This document shows, in pieces, positions 1 to 8,233 of a DNA stretch of 53,476 bases (the first letter of the stretch is position 1; each line of letters begins with the position of its first letter). The position numbers and the translations under genes were made by a program. Origin of the DNA: Bacillota bacterium (GTDB lineage Bacteria; Acidobacteriota; Terriglobia; Acidiferrales; UBA7541); the NCBI GenBank assembly GCA_023511565.1, contig JAIMBE010000002.1:1-53476 (forward strand). The letters run 5' to 3'. Under the pieces are notes generated by a model. It did no database searches. It was not told where the DNA came from and saw nothing but the letters and a program-made list of their open reading frames with translations.

Positions 1-40
1 ATTTACAGTCTGCTGCCTTTAGCCACTCGGCCACCCGTCC
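1..40 (-). tRNA. tRNA-Tyr (GTA), 5' part only
   Basis: Read on the minus strand, this gives a seven-base acceptor strand GGACGGG, a D arm with GGCCGAGTGGC and an anticodon arm with loop CTGTAAA, so the anticodon is GTA. This matches the 5' half of a bacterial class II tRNA-Tyr. The variable arm, T arm and 3' end lie beyond the window edge. It follows tRNA-Thr on the same strand. In many bacteria Thr-Tyr(-Gly-Thr) tRNAs precede tuf, so elongation factor Tu may lie just outside; that is inference. Confidence 0.9.
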
Positions 41-185
41 TGTACGGGGAGTCCACAACACAGAAAAGGGCTCGTGCCCACGCACACCAGCCCTCTCTAT
101 TTTGCGCTCTTCGATACGCTCAGAGCAACTGGGAAACCCGTCCGCCTCAAACCCCGATTTCTAACATGCAACAGTCTCAAGACCC

Positions 186-257
186 AGCTGGCGGAGGGAT
201 TTGAACCCCCGACCCTCTGATTACAAATCAGATGCTCTACCACTGAGCTACGCCAGC
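186..257 (-). tRNA. tRNA-Thr (TGT)
   Basis: The minus strand folds as a complete cloverleaf. The acceptor is GCTGGCG paired with CGCCAGC, the D arm has GCTCAGTGG, the anticodon stem CTGAT/ATCAG carries loop TTTGTAA (anticodon TGT), and the T loop is TTCAAAT. The discriminator base is T, followed by GGG, so CCA is not encoded and must be added enzymatically. tRNA-Tyr follows 145 bases downstream on the same strand. Confidence 0.95.
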
Positions 258-274
258 TCCGCTGAAACCTTCTA

Positions 275-304
275 AAAATACCACACCGATCAATCTCTTT
301 GCAA
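275..304 (-). promoter_or_regulatory. Promoter of the tRNA-Thr/tRNA-Tyr unit
   Basis: On the minus strand TTGCAA (299-304) is separated by 18 bases from TATTTT (275-280). TG sits one base upstream of the -10, which makes it an extended -10. The expected start point near 268 leaves a leader of about 10 bases before the mature tRNA-Thr. Confidence 0.5.
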
Positions 305-343
305 GCTTCTCTTTCGGTGCTTGCCTTTGGAGAAGTGCGCCGA

Positions 344-373
344 TTGGCAGCCCCCACTGCAACCCCCTATACT
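344..373 (+). promoter_or_regulatory. Sigma-70 promoter, probably leaderless transcript
   Basis: TTGGCA (344-349) and TATACT (368-373) are 18 bases apart, each matching the sigma-70 consensus at five of six positions. The expected start point is about 380-382. The ATG of the downstream gene is at 382, so the mRNA would have essentially no leader. No Shine-Dalgarno sequence is present before that ATG. Confidence 0.6.
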
Positions 374-381
374 GCTGCTCC

Positions 382-1431
382 ATGGCCCGCGAACGAATCG
401 TGCGATTCGTGCTGCTGAGCGCGACCCTGGCTGCGCTTCTACTTTTTTTCTGGCCTAAGTCGTCCCCGCATGGCCTGCCCGCGATTCTCGAAGCCACTCC
501 GGCCGGCGCTGACCAGGTGATTTTCCTCAATGTCGCGCAGTTGCGGAACTCCGGACTTCTGCAGCGGTTGCTCTCGCTCTCCGAAAACCCAGCCAATCCC
601 ACGGCCTTCAGACCCGACCCGGAATATCTCGAGTTTGTCCGCAGCACCGGATTCGACTACACGCGCGACCTCGACTCGGTGCTCATCGTCCGCAACGCCA
701 CAGCCCAGCCCGCCGACCCGGCAGGCCACGTTGGTGTCGGGTCGGCCCCACTGATTCTCGCTGAGGGTCGCTTCAATCGAAGCCGCATCCGCCGCCACGC
801 GTTGCAATCAGGCCGTGCCGTTCGTGCCGGACCCTGGGAAATTGTACTGGTTCCGTCTGCAGCTGCACACCACCCGAACGCTCCGGCACCGAACGATACG
901 GAGAACATCTCCTTTGCGTTTCTCGAACCGAACCGTGTGGCCTTGACCCGCGGCGAGCGGTTGGAGGAATGGCTCCGCCGCAAACCGCTGCGCGAGACCG
1001 ATCCGGAGCTGTTCGGACACGTCCGCCGACTGGCGGGCTCGGCCGTGTTTCTGTTGGCGAACGTTCCGCCCCGATCCGTCCTGGCGGCTGCAGGCATGGA
1101 TTCGCCCGCCTGGCAGAGGTTGCAGGAAAGTATCCGCTGGTATGCGTTGGCGCTGGTGCTGGAGCCGCGGGAGGCCCTTCTGTTCGCTGACCTCACCTGC
1201 AACACAGCGTCGGAAGCTTCCGCACTGGCGGAACTCCTGGAAGGCCTGCGCGATCTTGCGGTCGCCGCGCTGGCCGCGCCCGATCCGCCGCAGGGTCTCA
1301 CGCGTCAGGACGCTGAAAGGATTCGCCGGATGCTGCTCCAGGTACACCTCACCCCACAGGACACCACGGTGCGCCTGCGCACTTCGCTCGACCTGGCTTG
1401 GCTGGCCGAGCCCGACTCCACGACGCGCTGA
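382..1431 (+). CDS. Hypothetical membrane-anchored or exported protein
   Basis: This 349-residue protein has a basic start (MARERIVRF), a hydrophobic stretch at about residues 9-22, and then a soluble region, so it is probably a signal-anchored or exported envelope protein. The segment after the membrane region (ADQVIFLNVAQLR) resembles acidobacterial hypothetical proteins with a similar opening, but no named domain could be assigned and no catalytic motif is visible. The ATG was chosen because a promoter ends 8 bases before it. Possible later GTG starts at codons 7 and 10 have no ribosome binding site. It is divergent from the tRNA genes and convergent with the M23 peptidase gene. Function unknown. 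Confidence 0.75.
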   Translation: MARERIVRFVLLSATLAALLLFFWPKSSPHGLPAILEATPAGADQVIFLNVAQLRNSGLLQRLLSLSENPANPTAFRPDPEYLEFVRSTGFDYTRDLDSVLIVRNATAQPADPAGHVGVGSAPLILAEGRFNRSRIRRHALQSGRAVRAGPWEIVLVPSAAAHHPNAPAPNDTENISFAFLEPNRVALTRGERLEEWLRRKPLRETDPELFGHVRRLAGSAVFLLANVPPRSVLAAAGMDSPAWQRLQESIRWYALALVLEPREALLFADLTCNTASEASALAELLEGLRDLAVAALAAPDPPQGLTRQDAERIRRMLLQVHLTPQDTTVRLRTSLDLAWLAEPDSTTR

Positions 1432-1495
1432 CCCACACGGGCCGACGCACTGCACGCCAGTTTGTGCTTGACTTGAAACTTGTGGCAACGGAATT

Positions 1496-2377
1496 TCAGT
1501 CCGCCGTGCTGGTGCGCAGATACCGCCAGGGATTGATCGGAGCGCCGAACGAGCGGACTTCGTAGTGCACGTGCGGCGCCGTGGTTCGGCCGCTGACTCC
1601 CACATAGCCGATCACTTCGCCCCGTCGCACGCGCGTGCCTGCATGCACGGTGATCGAAGAAAGGTGTCCGTACCAGGTCGTCAGCCCGAACCCGTGCTCG
1701 ATCACGACCAGCCGGCCGTATCCAGCACGCACTTCGGCCACCGCGACGTAACCATCCGCCGTGGCGCGCACTGGAGAGCCGTACTCGGCGGCGATGTCAA
1801 TCCCCGTGTGGAATTCACCCTCGCCGGTGAACGGATCGAGCCGCTCGCCAAATCCACCCGAAATGTGTCCCATCACCGGCCAGAGCGAAGGCACAAACGT
1901 CGCCTCCGTAAAACCGAGTCCGGGAATCAATCGCACGTTGTGGGCGGCCAGCCGCACCGCCGACGCATTCCGCACCAGAAAATCAAACTGCTCGACCGAC
2001 TGCTGATAGGCTTCTTCCGCATCCAGGGCAGCCCGGCTGAGGACGAACGGCGTCGGATGAAACCGGGCCACGCCGTACGTCATGGCCACTTCCGTGGCGA
2101 GTGATTGCAACGAGGACAGGCGTTGATTGCTGTCGCGCACCATCGCCTGCAGCCGCCGGTACTTTTCCTCGAGCTCGGTCTGCTGCTGCTTGAGGGCGTT
2201 GTAGCTCGCCGCTTTCCACAGCATGCGCGAATACGTCGCTGCGGCCACCCCCAGCGTAACCACACCGGTGAGCAACACGGCGGCCAGCAGATACAGCGTG
2301 TAGTCAGGAACCTGAATCTTGCGTACAGTTCCCCGCTCGCTGGACGCGATCATCAGCGTATACGATTTCCATCGCAT
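1496..2377 (-). CDS. M23-family (LytM-type) metalloendopeptidase, membrane anchored
   Basis: This 293-residue protein has a membrane segment near residues 27-48, a Gln/Glu-rich coiled coil near 60-95 and a C-terminal peptidase M23 domain near 165-285. The zinc-site motifs are intact: HTGID (first His and Asp) and HVHYE near residue 270, with GHL between them. Family members cut peptidoglycan cross-links or, when degenerate, activate amidases; this one looks catalytically competent. An upstream TTG (2389) would add four residues, but the ATG at 2377 is the more likely start. The gene is divergent from thiL, and a promoter and hairpin lie in its leader region. It probably works in the periplasm on cell-wall remodelling. 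The exact substrate cannot be read from sequence. Confidence 0.9.
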   Translation of the reverse strand: MRWKSYTLMIASSERGTVRKIQVPDYTLYLLAAVLLTGVVTLGVAAATYSRMLWKAASYNALKQQQTELEEKYRRLQAMVRDSNQRLSSLQSLATEVAMTYGVARFHPTPFVLSRAALDAEEAYQQSVEQFDFLVRNASAVRLAAHNVRLIPGLGFTEATFVPSLWPVMGHISGGFGERLDPFTGEGEFHTGIDIAAEYGSPVRATADGYVAVAEVRAGYGRLVVIEHGFGLTTWYGHLSSITVHAGTRVRRGEVIGYVGVSGRTTAPHVHYEVRSFGAPINPWRYLRTSTAD

Positions 2378-2422
2378 GGCTGCGCTCAAAAATCGCTGGT
2401 TTTCGCTGCGCGGGCTGGTGAA

Positions 2423-2442
2423 CGCTCACCCCTCTGTGAGCG
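2423..2442 (-). promoter_or_regulatory. Perfect hairpin in the M23 peptidase leader
   Basis: CGCTCAC and GTGAGCG form a perfect 7-base-pair stem around a 6-base loop. It lies between the predicted promoter (2503-2532) and the start codon (2377) of the M23 gene. It could be an operator or an RNA leader structure; there is no U-tract that would make it a terminator. Confidence 0.35.
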
Positions 2443-2502
2443 GGAATGTCTTTCTGAAACGATGTCAGACCGGCCACGATGCCGGTTGCCAAGGCCAGCG
2501 GA

Positions 2503-2532
2503 AGTGTACGGACCCCCACCCAGGCAAGTCAA
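2503..2532 (-). promoter_or_regulatory. Candidate promoter for the M23 peptidase gene
   Basis: On the minus strand TTGACT (2527-2532, five of six consensus bases) and TACACT (2503-2508, four of six) are 18 bases apart. The predicted transcript would have a leader of about 120 bases containing the hairpin at 2423-2442. Confidence 0.45.
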
Positions 2533-2604
2533 CCCAAAAATCACTCGTGGCTGCGGGCGTCGTCCCATCGAACAGCACCTGTCCGGCCTGCCAGTCTCGG
2601 CCGG

Positions 2605-2633
2605 TGGACGCACCGGACGGCGCTTCCTATAAT
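2605..2633 (+). promoter_or_regulatory. Promoter of thiL
   Basis: A perfect TATAAT (2628-2633) lies 17 bases after TGGACG (2605-2610, four of six). The leader would be about 27 bases and contains the Shine-Dalgarno sequence GAGGGAG just before the GTG start. Confidence 0.65.
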
Positions 2634-2666
2634 GCCCGAGTCAGAATTCAGAGGGAGAGTCTCCGC

Positions 2667-3662
2667 GTGCCAGCCGAAGCCGACATCATCGCGCGCATCG
2701 CGCGGAAGGTGCCCTCGCGCCCCTCGGCCGCACTCCCGCTCTCCATCGGCGACGATGCGGCGCTGCTTCGTCCCCCGAAGGGAAAACACTGGGTGCTCAC
2801 CTGCGACGCCTTTGCCGAAGACGTCCACTTCCTGGCCCGCGCACAACCGGCGGCCGCTGTCGGCTACAAAGCGCTTGCGCGTGCGGTCAGCGACCTGGCC
2901 GCGATGGGTGCCACCCCGCGCGTGTTTCTGCTCACCCTGGGTCTGCCCGCGCACCGCACCGGCGCGTGGCTCGACGCCTTCCTCCGTGGCCTGGCGCGCG
3001 CGGCCCGTGCCTATGATCTCGTCCTGGCCGGCGGAGATACGTTTCGCAGCTCCGCAGTGTTCGTGACGATCACCGTCATCGGCGAAATCGCCGTTGGCCA
3101 CGCCATCCAACGCAGCGGAGCGCGCCCGGGCGATCGCATCTACCTGAGTGGCGTGGCCGGGGCCGCTGAACTGGGTCTGCAACTGATTCTCCGCGGACTG
3201 GATCGGTCGCGCCGCTGGAAAACTCTCCTGCGCGCCCATTTTTTTCCGGAGCCCCGGTTGAAACTGGGAAGCTGGCTGGCGAAGCACCGTCTGGCTTCCG
3301 CGATGCTGGATACCTCCGACGGCCTTTCCACCGACCTCGACCATCTCTGCCGCGCCAGCGGCACCGGCGCGCGCATCTTCGCGACGCGGCTGCCCGTGGT
3401 GGCGGTTCCCGCCGAACTCCGCAGACAGGGTTTCGACCCGCTGCACCTGGCCTTGCACGGCGCGGAGGACTACGAGCTGCTCTTCACCGTTCCGCGCCAT
3501 CTGGTCCGGAAGCTGCCCACCCGATTCGGCGGCGTCCCGCTGACCTGCATCGGCGAAATCACCGAACCGCCGCAACTTCTGCTCGTGGATGAAAACGGTG
3601 CCTTGGGGCCCCTGCCACCTGCTGGATGGGATCATTTCCGAACTCCGCGGGGCCGTCGCTGA
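2667..3662 (+). CDS. thiL: Thiamine-monophosphate kinase
   Basis: ThiL phosphorylates thiamine monophosphate with ATP to make thiamine diphosphate, the last step of the cofactor pathway, in the cytoplasm. The 331-residue product has the expected length and two-domain AIR-synthase-like organisation. The N-terminal SIGDDAALLR motif near residue 30 and the Asp-rich LAGGDT segment bind Mg-ATP, and LDTSDGLSTDLDHL is the typical second half signature. The GTG start at 2667 fits GAGGGAG seven bases upstream and the TATAAT promoter at 2628. The reading frame is open further upstream, but that part is not conserved-looking. No other thiamine gene is nearby, so it appears to be a single-gene unit convergent with the penicillin-binding protein gene. 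Confidence 0.92.
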   Translation: MPAEADIIARIARKVPSRPSAALPLSIGDDAALLRPPKGKHWVLTCDAFAEDVHFLARAQPAAAVGYKALARAVSDLAAMGATPRVFLLTLGLPAHRTGAWLDAFLRGLARAARAYDLVLAGGDTFRSSAVFVTITVIGEIAVGHAIQRSGARPGDRIYLSGVAGAAELGLQLILRGLDRSRRWKTLLRAHFFPEPRLKLGSWLAKHRLASAMLDTSDGLSTDLDHLCRASGTGARIFATRLPVVAVPAELRRQGFDPLHLALHGAEDYELLFTVPRHLVRKLPTRFGGVPLTCIGEITEPPQLLLVDENGALGPLPPAGWDHFRTPRGRR

Positions 3663-3862
3663 AGACCCAGTCCCTTCGCGCTCTCATGGTCACGGCGCCC
3701 AAGGATGCCTAGGAGGCGAACCGAGCGTTGGAAGGGTTCTGCACCACCCCGTCCCGATCTGCACCGAACGCGCACACTGACCGATCTGCAACAACCCGGA
3801 GACTTCCCGCCGTCTAGGATCTGCTTTGCCCGCAAGACGTCGCTGCGTTGCGCGTTCAACGT

Positions 3863-3875
3863 CCGGCCCTGCCGG
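3863..3875 (-). terminator. Short GC hairpin after the penicillin-binding protein gene
   Basis: CCGGC and GCCGG pair around a 3-base loop, 6 bases beyond the stop codon of the leftward gene. There is no U-rich tail, so termination is only suggested by position. Confidence 0.25.
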
Positions 3876-3881
3876 GAGGGG

Positions 3882-6164
3882 TTAAGGGGGCGGCGACCCG
3901 GTGGGGGGATGTCCCGGTTGTGCTGCAGGTGTTTCGGCGTCGGCCGGGACATGGTCAGGAGTATCCACCTGCACGGGGTGGGCGAGAGCCAGGGTGCTCA
4001 ACGGCACAACGTTGGGGAACTCCTCAATCGGTTTGCCGGCACAGACGTCTTTCATGAATTGCAACCAGATGGGCAGAGCCGCGCGCGCGCCGGTTTCGCC
4101 GCGTCCCAGCGAGATGGCGGGGTCGTCGTATCCCACCCAGACGCCAGCGGTCAGCGAAGGCGTGAAGCCCAGAAACCAGGCATCGGTGTACTTGTTGGTT
4201 GTGCCGGTCTTGCCCGCCACGGGCCGGCCAAGTTCACGGGCGCGGCGGGCGGTGCCCAGCTCCACGACATCGCGCAACAAGGCCACCATGGTGCGCGCGA
4301 TGTCTGGCTGAATCACGTCGTGTGCCACTGGCCGTGCTTCTTCCAGCGGCGCGCCTTCGTAGGTGGTCACGCGCTGAATCAGGAAGGGCTCCAGGCGAAC
4401 CCCGTCATTGGGAAACACGGTGAAGGCCGAGGTGTGCTCGAGCAGGAGCATCTCCGCCGCACCCAGGGCCAAGGAAAGATAAGCCGGCAACGGCGTGGAA
4501 ATCCCGAACTTCCGCGCGGTGTGGACCACATTCTCCACGCCCACCTGTGCTGCAAGCTTCACGGCCGGCACATTCCGCGAACCGGCCAGGGCGCGCCGCA
4601 AAGTGATGCGTCCCTCGTAGCGCTCATCGTAATTTTGCGGCGCATAGGTCGTGTTGCCGACAATGGTGGTGAACGGCTCGTCCACGATGGTATCGAACGG
4701 CGTGTAGCCTTGCTCGAGCGCGGCCACGTACACGTACGGCTTGAACGAGCTACCGGCCTGCCGTAGTGCTTGCGTGGCGCGGTTGAACTTCGATTCCGCG
4801 AAACTGTACCCGCCCACCATGGCCTTGACAGCGCCGGTGGTGTTTTCAATCGCCACCAGCGCGCCTTGCACCCGCGGCTTCTGCTCCAGCTCGACCTGAG
4901 CCTGCTGTCCCTCCAAGGCAACAATGCGCACCGTGGCCAGGTCGCCTACCTTGAGCAGTTGTCGCGGATCACGCCGACCGGTCCAAGCCATGCCTTCCGG
5001 GGTCAATCGCACGCGGTACTGGCCGATGCGCAGGGAAGCGAAACGCGGCCCAACCTCCATCACCAGGGCAGTCACATAGTCGCCGACGCTGAGCGGCCTG
5101 CGCCAGTCCTCGTGCCGGTACTGTTCCAGCGAACCCAGTTTCTCCTCCAGGATGTTCACCAGGCCCCCGCGCCAGCCCCGCCGACGTTCGTAGGCGTGCA
5201 GGCCGTCCCGCAGTGCGCGGTTTGCGGCTCGCTGCATCTCGGCATTCAAGGTCGTGTACACCCGCAGACCGCGCTCATGCACGGCTTCGGTGCCGTACTT
5301 CCGCTCGAGATCCTGCCGCACCGCTTCGACAAAGTAGGGAGCCAGCTCGTCCCGCGCCGACTCCACGCGCAGGTCGAGCGGTTTCTGCGACGCCGCGTGC
5401 GCCATTTCCGGTTTAATCTTGCCCTCCTCGGCCATGCGCCGGAGCACCAAGTTGCGACGGGCCAGCGCGCGGTCCGGGTGCAACAGTGGAGAGTACCGCG
5501 GCCCGCGAATGATCGCGGCCAGCAGTGCGGCCTCATGCAGAGCAAGCTGGTGGACCGACTTGCCGAAGTAGAACTGTGCCGCCGCCTCGAACCCGTAATT
5601 CCCGTGGCCCAGGTAGATCTGGTTACAGTACATCGTCAGGATCTGCTCTTTGCTGTAGTGCCGTTCAATCTGGATGGCCAGCAGGGTCTCCTGCAGCTTG
5701 CGTCGGAAACTCTTGTCGGTGCGATCCAGAAAGAGCAGTCCGGCCAGTTGCATGGTCAACGTGCTGGCACCTTCCGCTTTGCGGAGCTGGGTCAGATTTC
5801 GCCACGCCGCCTGAAACACGCGCGGAACATCCACGCCCCAGTGCCGTTCGAAATGCTGATCTTCGATCACCAGGATGGCCTCCTTCAGCACCTGGGGAAT
5901 CTGGTCGTACTGCAGCAGGATACGCCGTTGCAGGGCAAAACTGCCGATGACACGCCCGTCGTCGCTGTACAGCTCAGTGATGACATCGGGCCGGTACACC
6001 TCCAGCTCGTAAATCTGCGGCAGGTCGCTCTGATAGACAAACAGCAGCCCGGCCCCGGCTCCGCCCGCAATGGCACACAACAGCAGAACAACAAACAGGA
6101 AGCGACCCAACGCGCTACGGCCGCCCTGCGACACCTGCAACCAGTTGTTCGGCCAGCGGAACAC
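3882..6164 (-). CDS. Class A penicillin-binding protein 1A (transglycosylase/transpeptidase)
   Basis: This bifunctional enzyme polymerises lipid II and cross-links peptidoglycan on the periplasmic face of the inner membrane. The 760-residue product has one membrane segment near residues 20-43. A GT51 domain follows, with the catalytic Glu in IEDQHFERHWGVD near residue 101. The transpeptidase domain carries all three motifs: SSFK near 470, SRN near 528 and KTGTTN near 649. The C-terminal tail is proline-rich. The start is a GTG with GGAAGAAG upstream; an ATG a few bases earlier is in another frame. A TAGAAT sequence at 6177-6182 is a possible -10 very close to the start. It is convergent with thiL and divergent from the DUF885 gene. 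Confidence 0.95.
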   Translation of the reverse strand: MFRWPNNWLQVSQGGRSALGRFLFVVLLLCAIAGGAGAGLLFVYQSDLPQIYELEVYRPDVITELYSDDGRVIGSFALQRRILLQYDQIPQVLKEAILVIEDQHFERHWGVDVPRVFQAAWRNLTQLRKAEGASTLTMQLAGLLFLDRTDKSFRRKLQETLLAIQIERHYSKEQILTMYCNQIYLGHGNYGFEAAAQFYFGKSVHQLALHEAALLAAIIRGPRYSPLLHPDRALARRNLVLRRMAEEGKIKPEMAHAASQKPLDLRVESARDELAPYFVEAVRQDLERKYGTEAVHERGLRVYTTLNAEMQRAANRALRDGLHAYERRRGWRGGLVNILEEKLGSLEQYRHEDWRRPLSVGDYVTALVMEVGPRFASLRIGQYRVRLTPEGMAWTGRRDPRQLLKVGDLATVRIVALEGQQAQVELEQKPRVQGALVAIENTTGAVKAMVGGYSFAESKFNRATQALRQAGSSFKPYVYVAALEQGYTPFDTIVDEPFTTIVGNTTYAPQNYDERYEGRITLRRALAGSRNVPAVKLAAQVGVENVVHTARKFGISTPLPAYLSLALGAAEMLLLEHTSAFTVFPNDGVRLEPFLIQRVTTYEGAPLEEARPVAHDVIQPDIARTMVALLRDVVELGTARRARELGRPVAGKTGTTNKYTDAWFLGFTPSLTAGVWVGYDDPAISLGRGETGARAALPIWLQFMKDVCAGKPIEEFPNVVPLSTLALAHPVQVDTPDHVPADAETPAAQPGHPPTGSPPP

Positions 6165-6277
6165 GGCTTCTTCCGCATTCTAACCCACACCGCTGCGACC
6201 CGCTTGCTCTGCGTTCCACGGCGCAAACCTTCCGCGCAAAAACGCAACGCGGCAAAACCCGTGGCGCAACTTCACGC

Positions 6278-6283
6278 TATAAT
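6278..6283 (+). promoter_or_regulatory. -10 element upstream of the DUF885 gene
   Basis: A perfect TATAAT lies 50 bases before the ATG. No convincing -35 is found at 16-18 bases, so only the -10 is called. Confidence 0.4.
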
Positions 6284-6333
6284 CCACCGGCTGGACAAAC
6301 CTCTGCCGTAACAATGGTTGGGAGCCGCTGCCC

Positions 6334-8127
6334 ATGAAAGCTACGGTGCTTCCCGCTGCCCTGATTCTCGCTGCGCTCGTGGCGCTGCCGCCGGGTGCTG
6401 CTTCGCAGGATGCACAGGTTGCCAGCCGCGACTCGGCCGCCCGCCGGCTGCACGAGCTGTTTGAGCGGGAATGGGAATATTCGCTCCGAGAAAACCCGCT
6501 GCGGGCCTCTTCGCTCGGCGACCGGCGGTACAACAACCGCTGGCCCGACCTCAGCCTGGAAGCCATCGAGCGTCGGCACCGCCACCGCCAGCAGGTCCTT
6601 CGGGAACTGGAGGCCATCCCGTTCGACGCGCTCTCGGAAACCGACCGGCTCAACTACACCCTCTTCCGGAAAGAGTACGAGCTGGAGGTCGAAGAGCACC
6701 CGTTCCGCTGGTATCTGCTCCCGTTGAACCAGCGCGGCGGAATCCAGACCGCCAACGAAATTGCCGACCAGATTCGCTTCACCACGGTCAAGGATTTCGA
6801 AGACTGGATTGCGCGGTTACGTTCCCTTCCGGCGTACATGGATCAAACCATCGCGCTGCTGCGCGAGGGTCTCCGCGTCGGCCTGGTGCATCCCCGTGTC
6901 ATCCTGGAGCGCATCCCGGAACAGATCGCCGTGCACATCGTGGACCGACCTGAAGACAGCCTGTTCTTCGCGCCGTTTCGTACCTTCCCCGAAAGCATCT
7001 CCCCGACCGAGCGGGACCGTCTGGTGGCGGCAGCCAAAGCGGCCATTCGCGACTCTGTCGTGCCAGCCTACCGTCGGTTCCAGCAATTCTTCCTGCAAGA
7101 ATATCTGCCCGCTGGCCCGGAACGGGTGGGCATCTGGCAATTCCCCCGCGGCAGGGAAATGTACGCCTTCTTCGCCCGCCGCTACACCACGACCCAGCTC
7201 ACGCCGGAACAGATCCACGAAATCGGCTTGCGCGAAGTTCGCCGTCTCCGCGCCGAGATGGAACAGGTGATTGCCCGTACAGGTTTCACCGGCAACTTCG
7301 AAGATTTCCTCACATTCCTCCGCACCGACCCGCGGTTCTACTACCGCACACCGGAAGAACTGCTGGTCGCCTACCGTGCCCTGGCCAAGCAGATTGACCC
7401 CACGCTCGTCCAACTGTTCCGGCGGCTGCCCCGCATCCCCTACGGCGTCGAACCCATCCCCGACAATATCGCCCCCGCCACCACCACCGCGTACTACCGC
7501 CCGCCGGCTGCTGACGGTTCCCGCGCGGGCACCTATTTCGTCAATCTCTACCGTCCGGAGGTCCGTCCGAAATACGAGATGGAAGCACTCTCGATCCACG
7601 AGGCAGTGCCGGGACATCATCTGCAGATCGCACTGGCCATGGAGCTGGGCGAGCTGCCCGCCTTCCGCCGCTATGGCGGCTACACCGCGTTTGTCGAAGG
7701 GTGGGCCCTGTACAGCGAAAGCCTCGGGGAAGAGCTGGGCTTCTACCGCGACCCCTACACCAAATTCGGTCAGTTGACCTACGAGATGTGGCGTGCCGTC
7801 CGTCTGGTGGTCGACACCGGCATGCATTATCTGGGGTGGAGTCGGCAGCAGGCGATCGACTTCTTCAAGGCCAACGCCGGAAAGGCCGAGCACGACATCG
7901 TCAATGAAATCGACCGCTACATCGCCTGGCCCGGACAGGCGCTTGCCTACAAAATCGGAGAACTAAAAATCAAGGAACTGCGGGCGTTGGCGGCCCGGGA
8001 GCTGGGCGAGCGCTTCGACGTGCGCGAATTCCACGATGTCGTCCTCGGTAGCGGTGCCGTGCCGCTCGACGTGCTCGAACAGCAAGTACAGGCATGGATC
8101 GAGCGCACAAAAACACGAGGAAAGTAA
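6334..8127 (+). CDS. DUF885-family exported metallohydrolase-like protein
   Basis: This 597-residue protein starts with a signal peptide (hydrophobic to about residue 25, cleavage likely near AAS). The rest matches the DUF885 family. The hallmark HEAVPGHH near residue 421 is a variant zinc-binding HExxxGHH signature like those of gluzincin peptidases. Downstream, the segment FVEGWALYSE supplies the further Glu typical of the family. Family members are annotated as putative peptidases or lipoprotein hydrolases; the substrate is not known. A TATAAT lies upstream, and a 7-base-pair hairpin follows the stop codon, so it is probably a single-gene transcript. It fits the many exported hydrolases in this window. 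Confidence 0.9.
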   Translation: MKATVLPAALILAALVALPPGAASQDAQVASRDSAARRLHELFEREWEYSLRENPLRASSLGDRRYNNRWPDLSLEAIERRHRHRQQVLRELEAIPFDALSETDRLNYTLFRKEYELEVEEHPFRWYLLPLNQRGGIQTANEIADQIRFTTVKDFEDWIARLRSLPAYMDQTIALLREGLRVGLVHPRVILERIPEQIAVHIVDRPEDSLFFAPFRTFPESISPTERDRLVAAAKAAIRDSVVPAYRRFQQFFLQEYLPAGPERVGIWQFPRGREMYAFFARRYTTTQLTPEQIHEIGLREVRRLRAEMEQVIARTGFTGNFEDFLTFLRTDPRFYYRTPEELLVAYRALAKQIDPTLVQLFRRLPRIPYGVEPIPDNIAPATTTAYYRPPAADGSRAGTYFVNLYRPEVRPKYEMEALSIHEAVPGHHLQIALAMELGELPAFRRYGGYTAFVEGWALYSESLGEELGFYRDPYTKFGQLTYEMWRAVRLVVDTGMHYLGWSRQQAIDFFKANAGKAEHDIVNEIDRYIAWPGQALAYKIGELKIKELRALAARELGERFDVREFHDVVLGSGAVPLDVLEQQVQAWIERTKTRGK

Positions 8128-8141
8128 GCGCTCCGGCCATC

Positions 8142-8165
8142 GTTCCGGAAAGGTCTTACCGGAAC
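8142..8165 (+). terminator. Hairpin between convergent genes
   Basis: GTTCCGG (8142-8148) and CCGGAAC (8159-8165) form a perfect 7-base-pair stem with a 10-base loop. It starts 14 bases after the DUF885 stop and before the end of the convergent DUF4198 gene. There is no U-tract, so a terminator role is inferred from placement. Confidence 0.4.
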
Positions 8166-8233
8166 AGAGCTGCGCAATCCACCAACATGCGACGCAGCAC
8201 CACCGACCCGCTTCGCAACCGCAGGGACACTTT

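Noticed and set aside
4770-6311. A 513-codon open frame on the plus strand
   Set aside because: It is antisense to the penicillin-binding protein gene, whose catalytic motifs are all intact.
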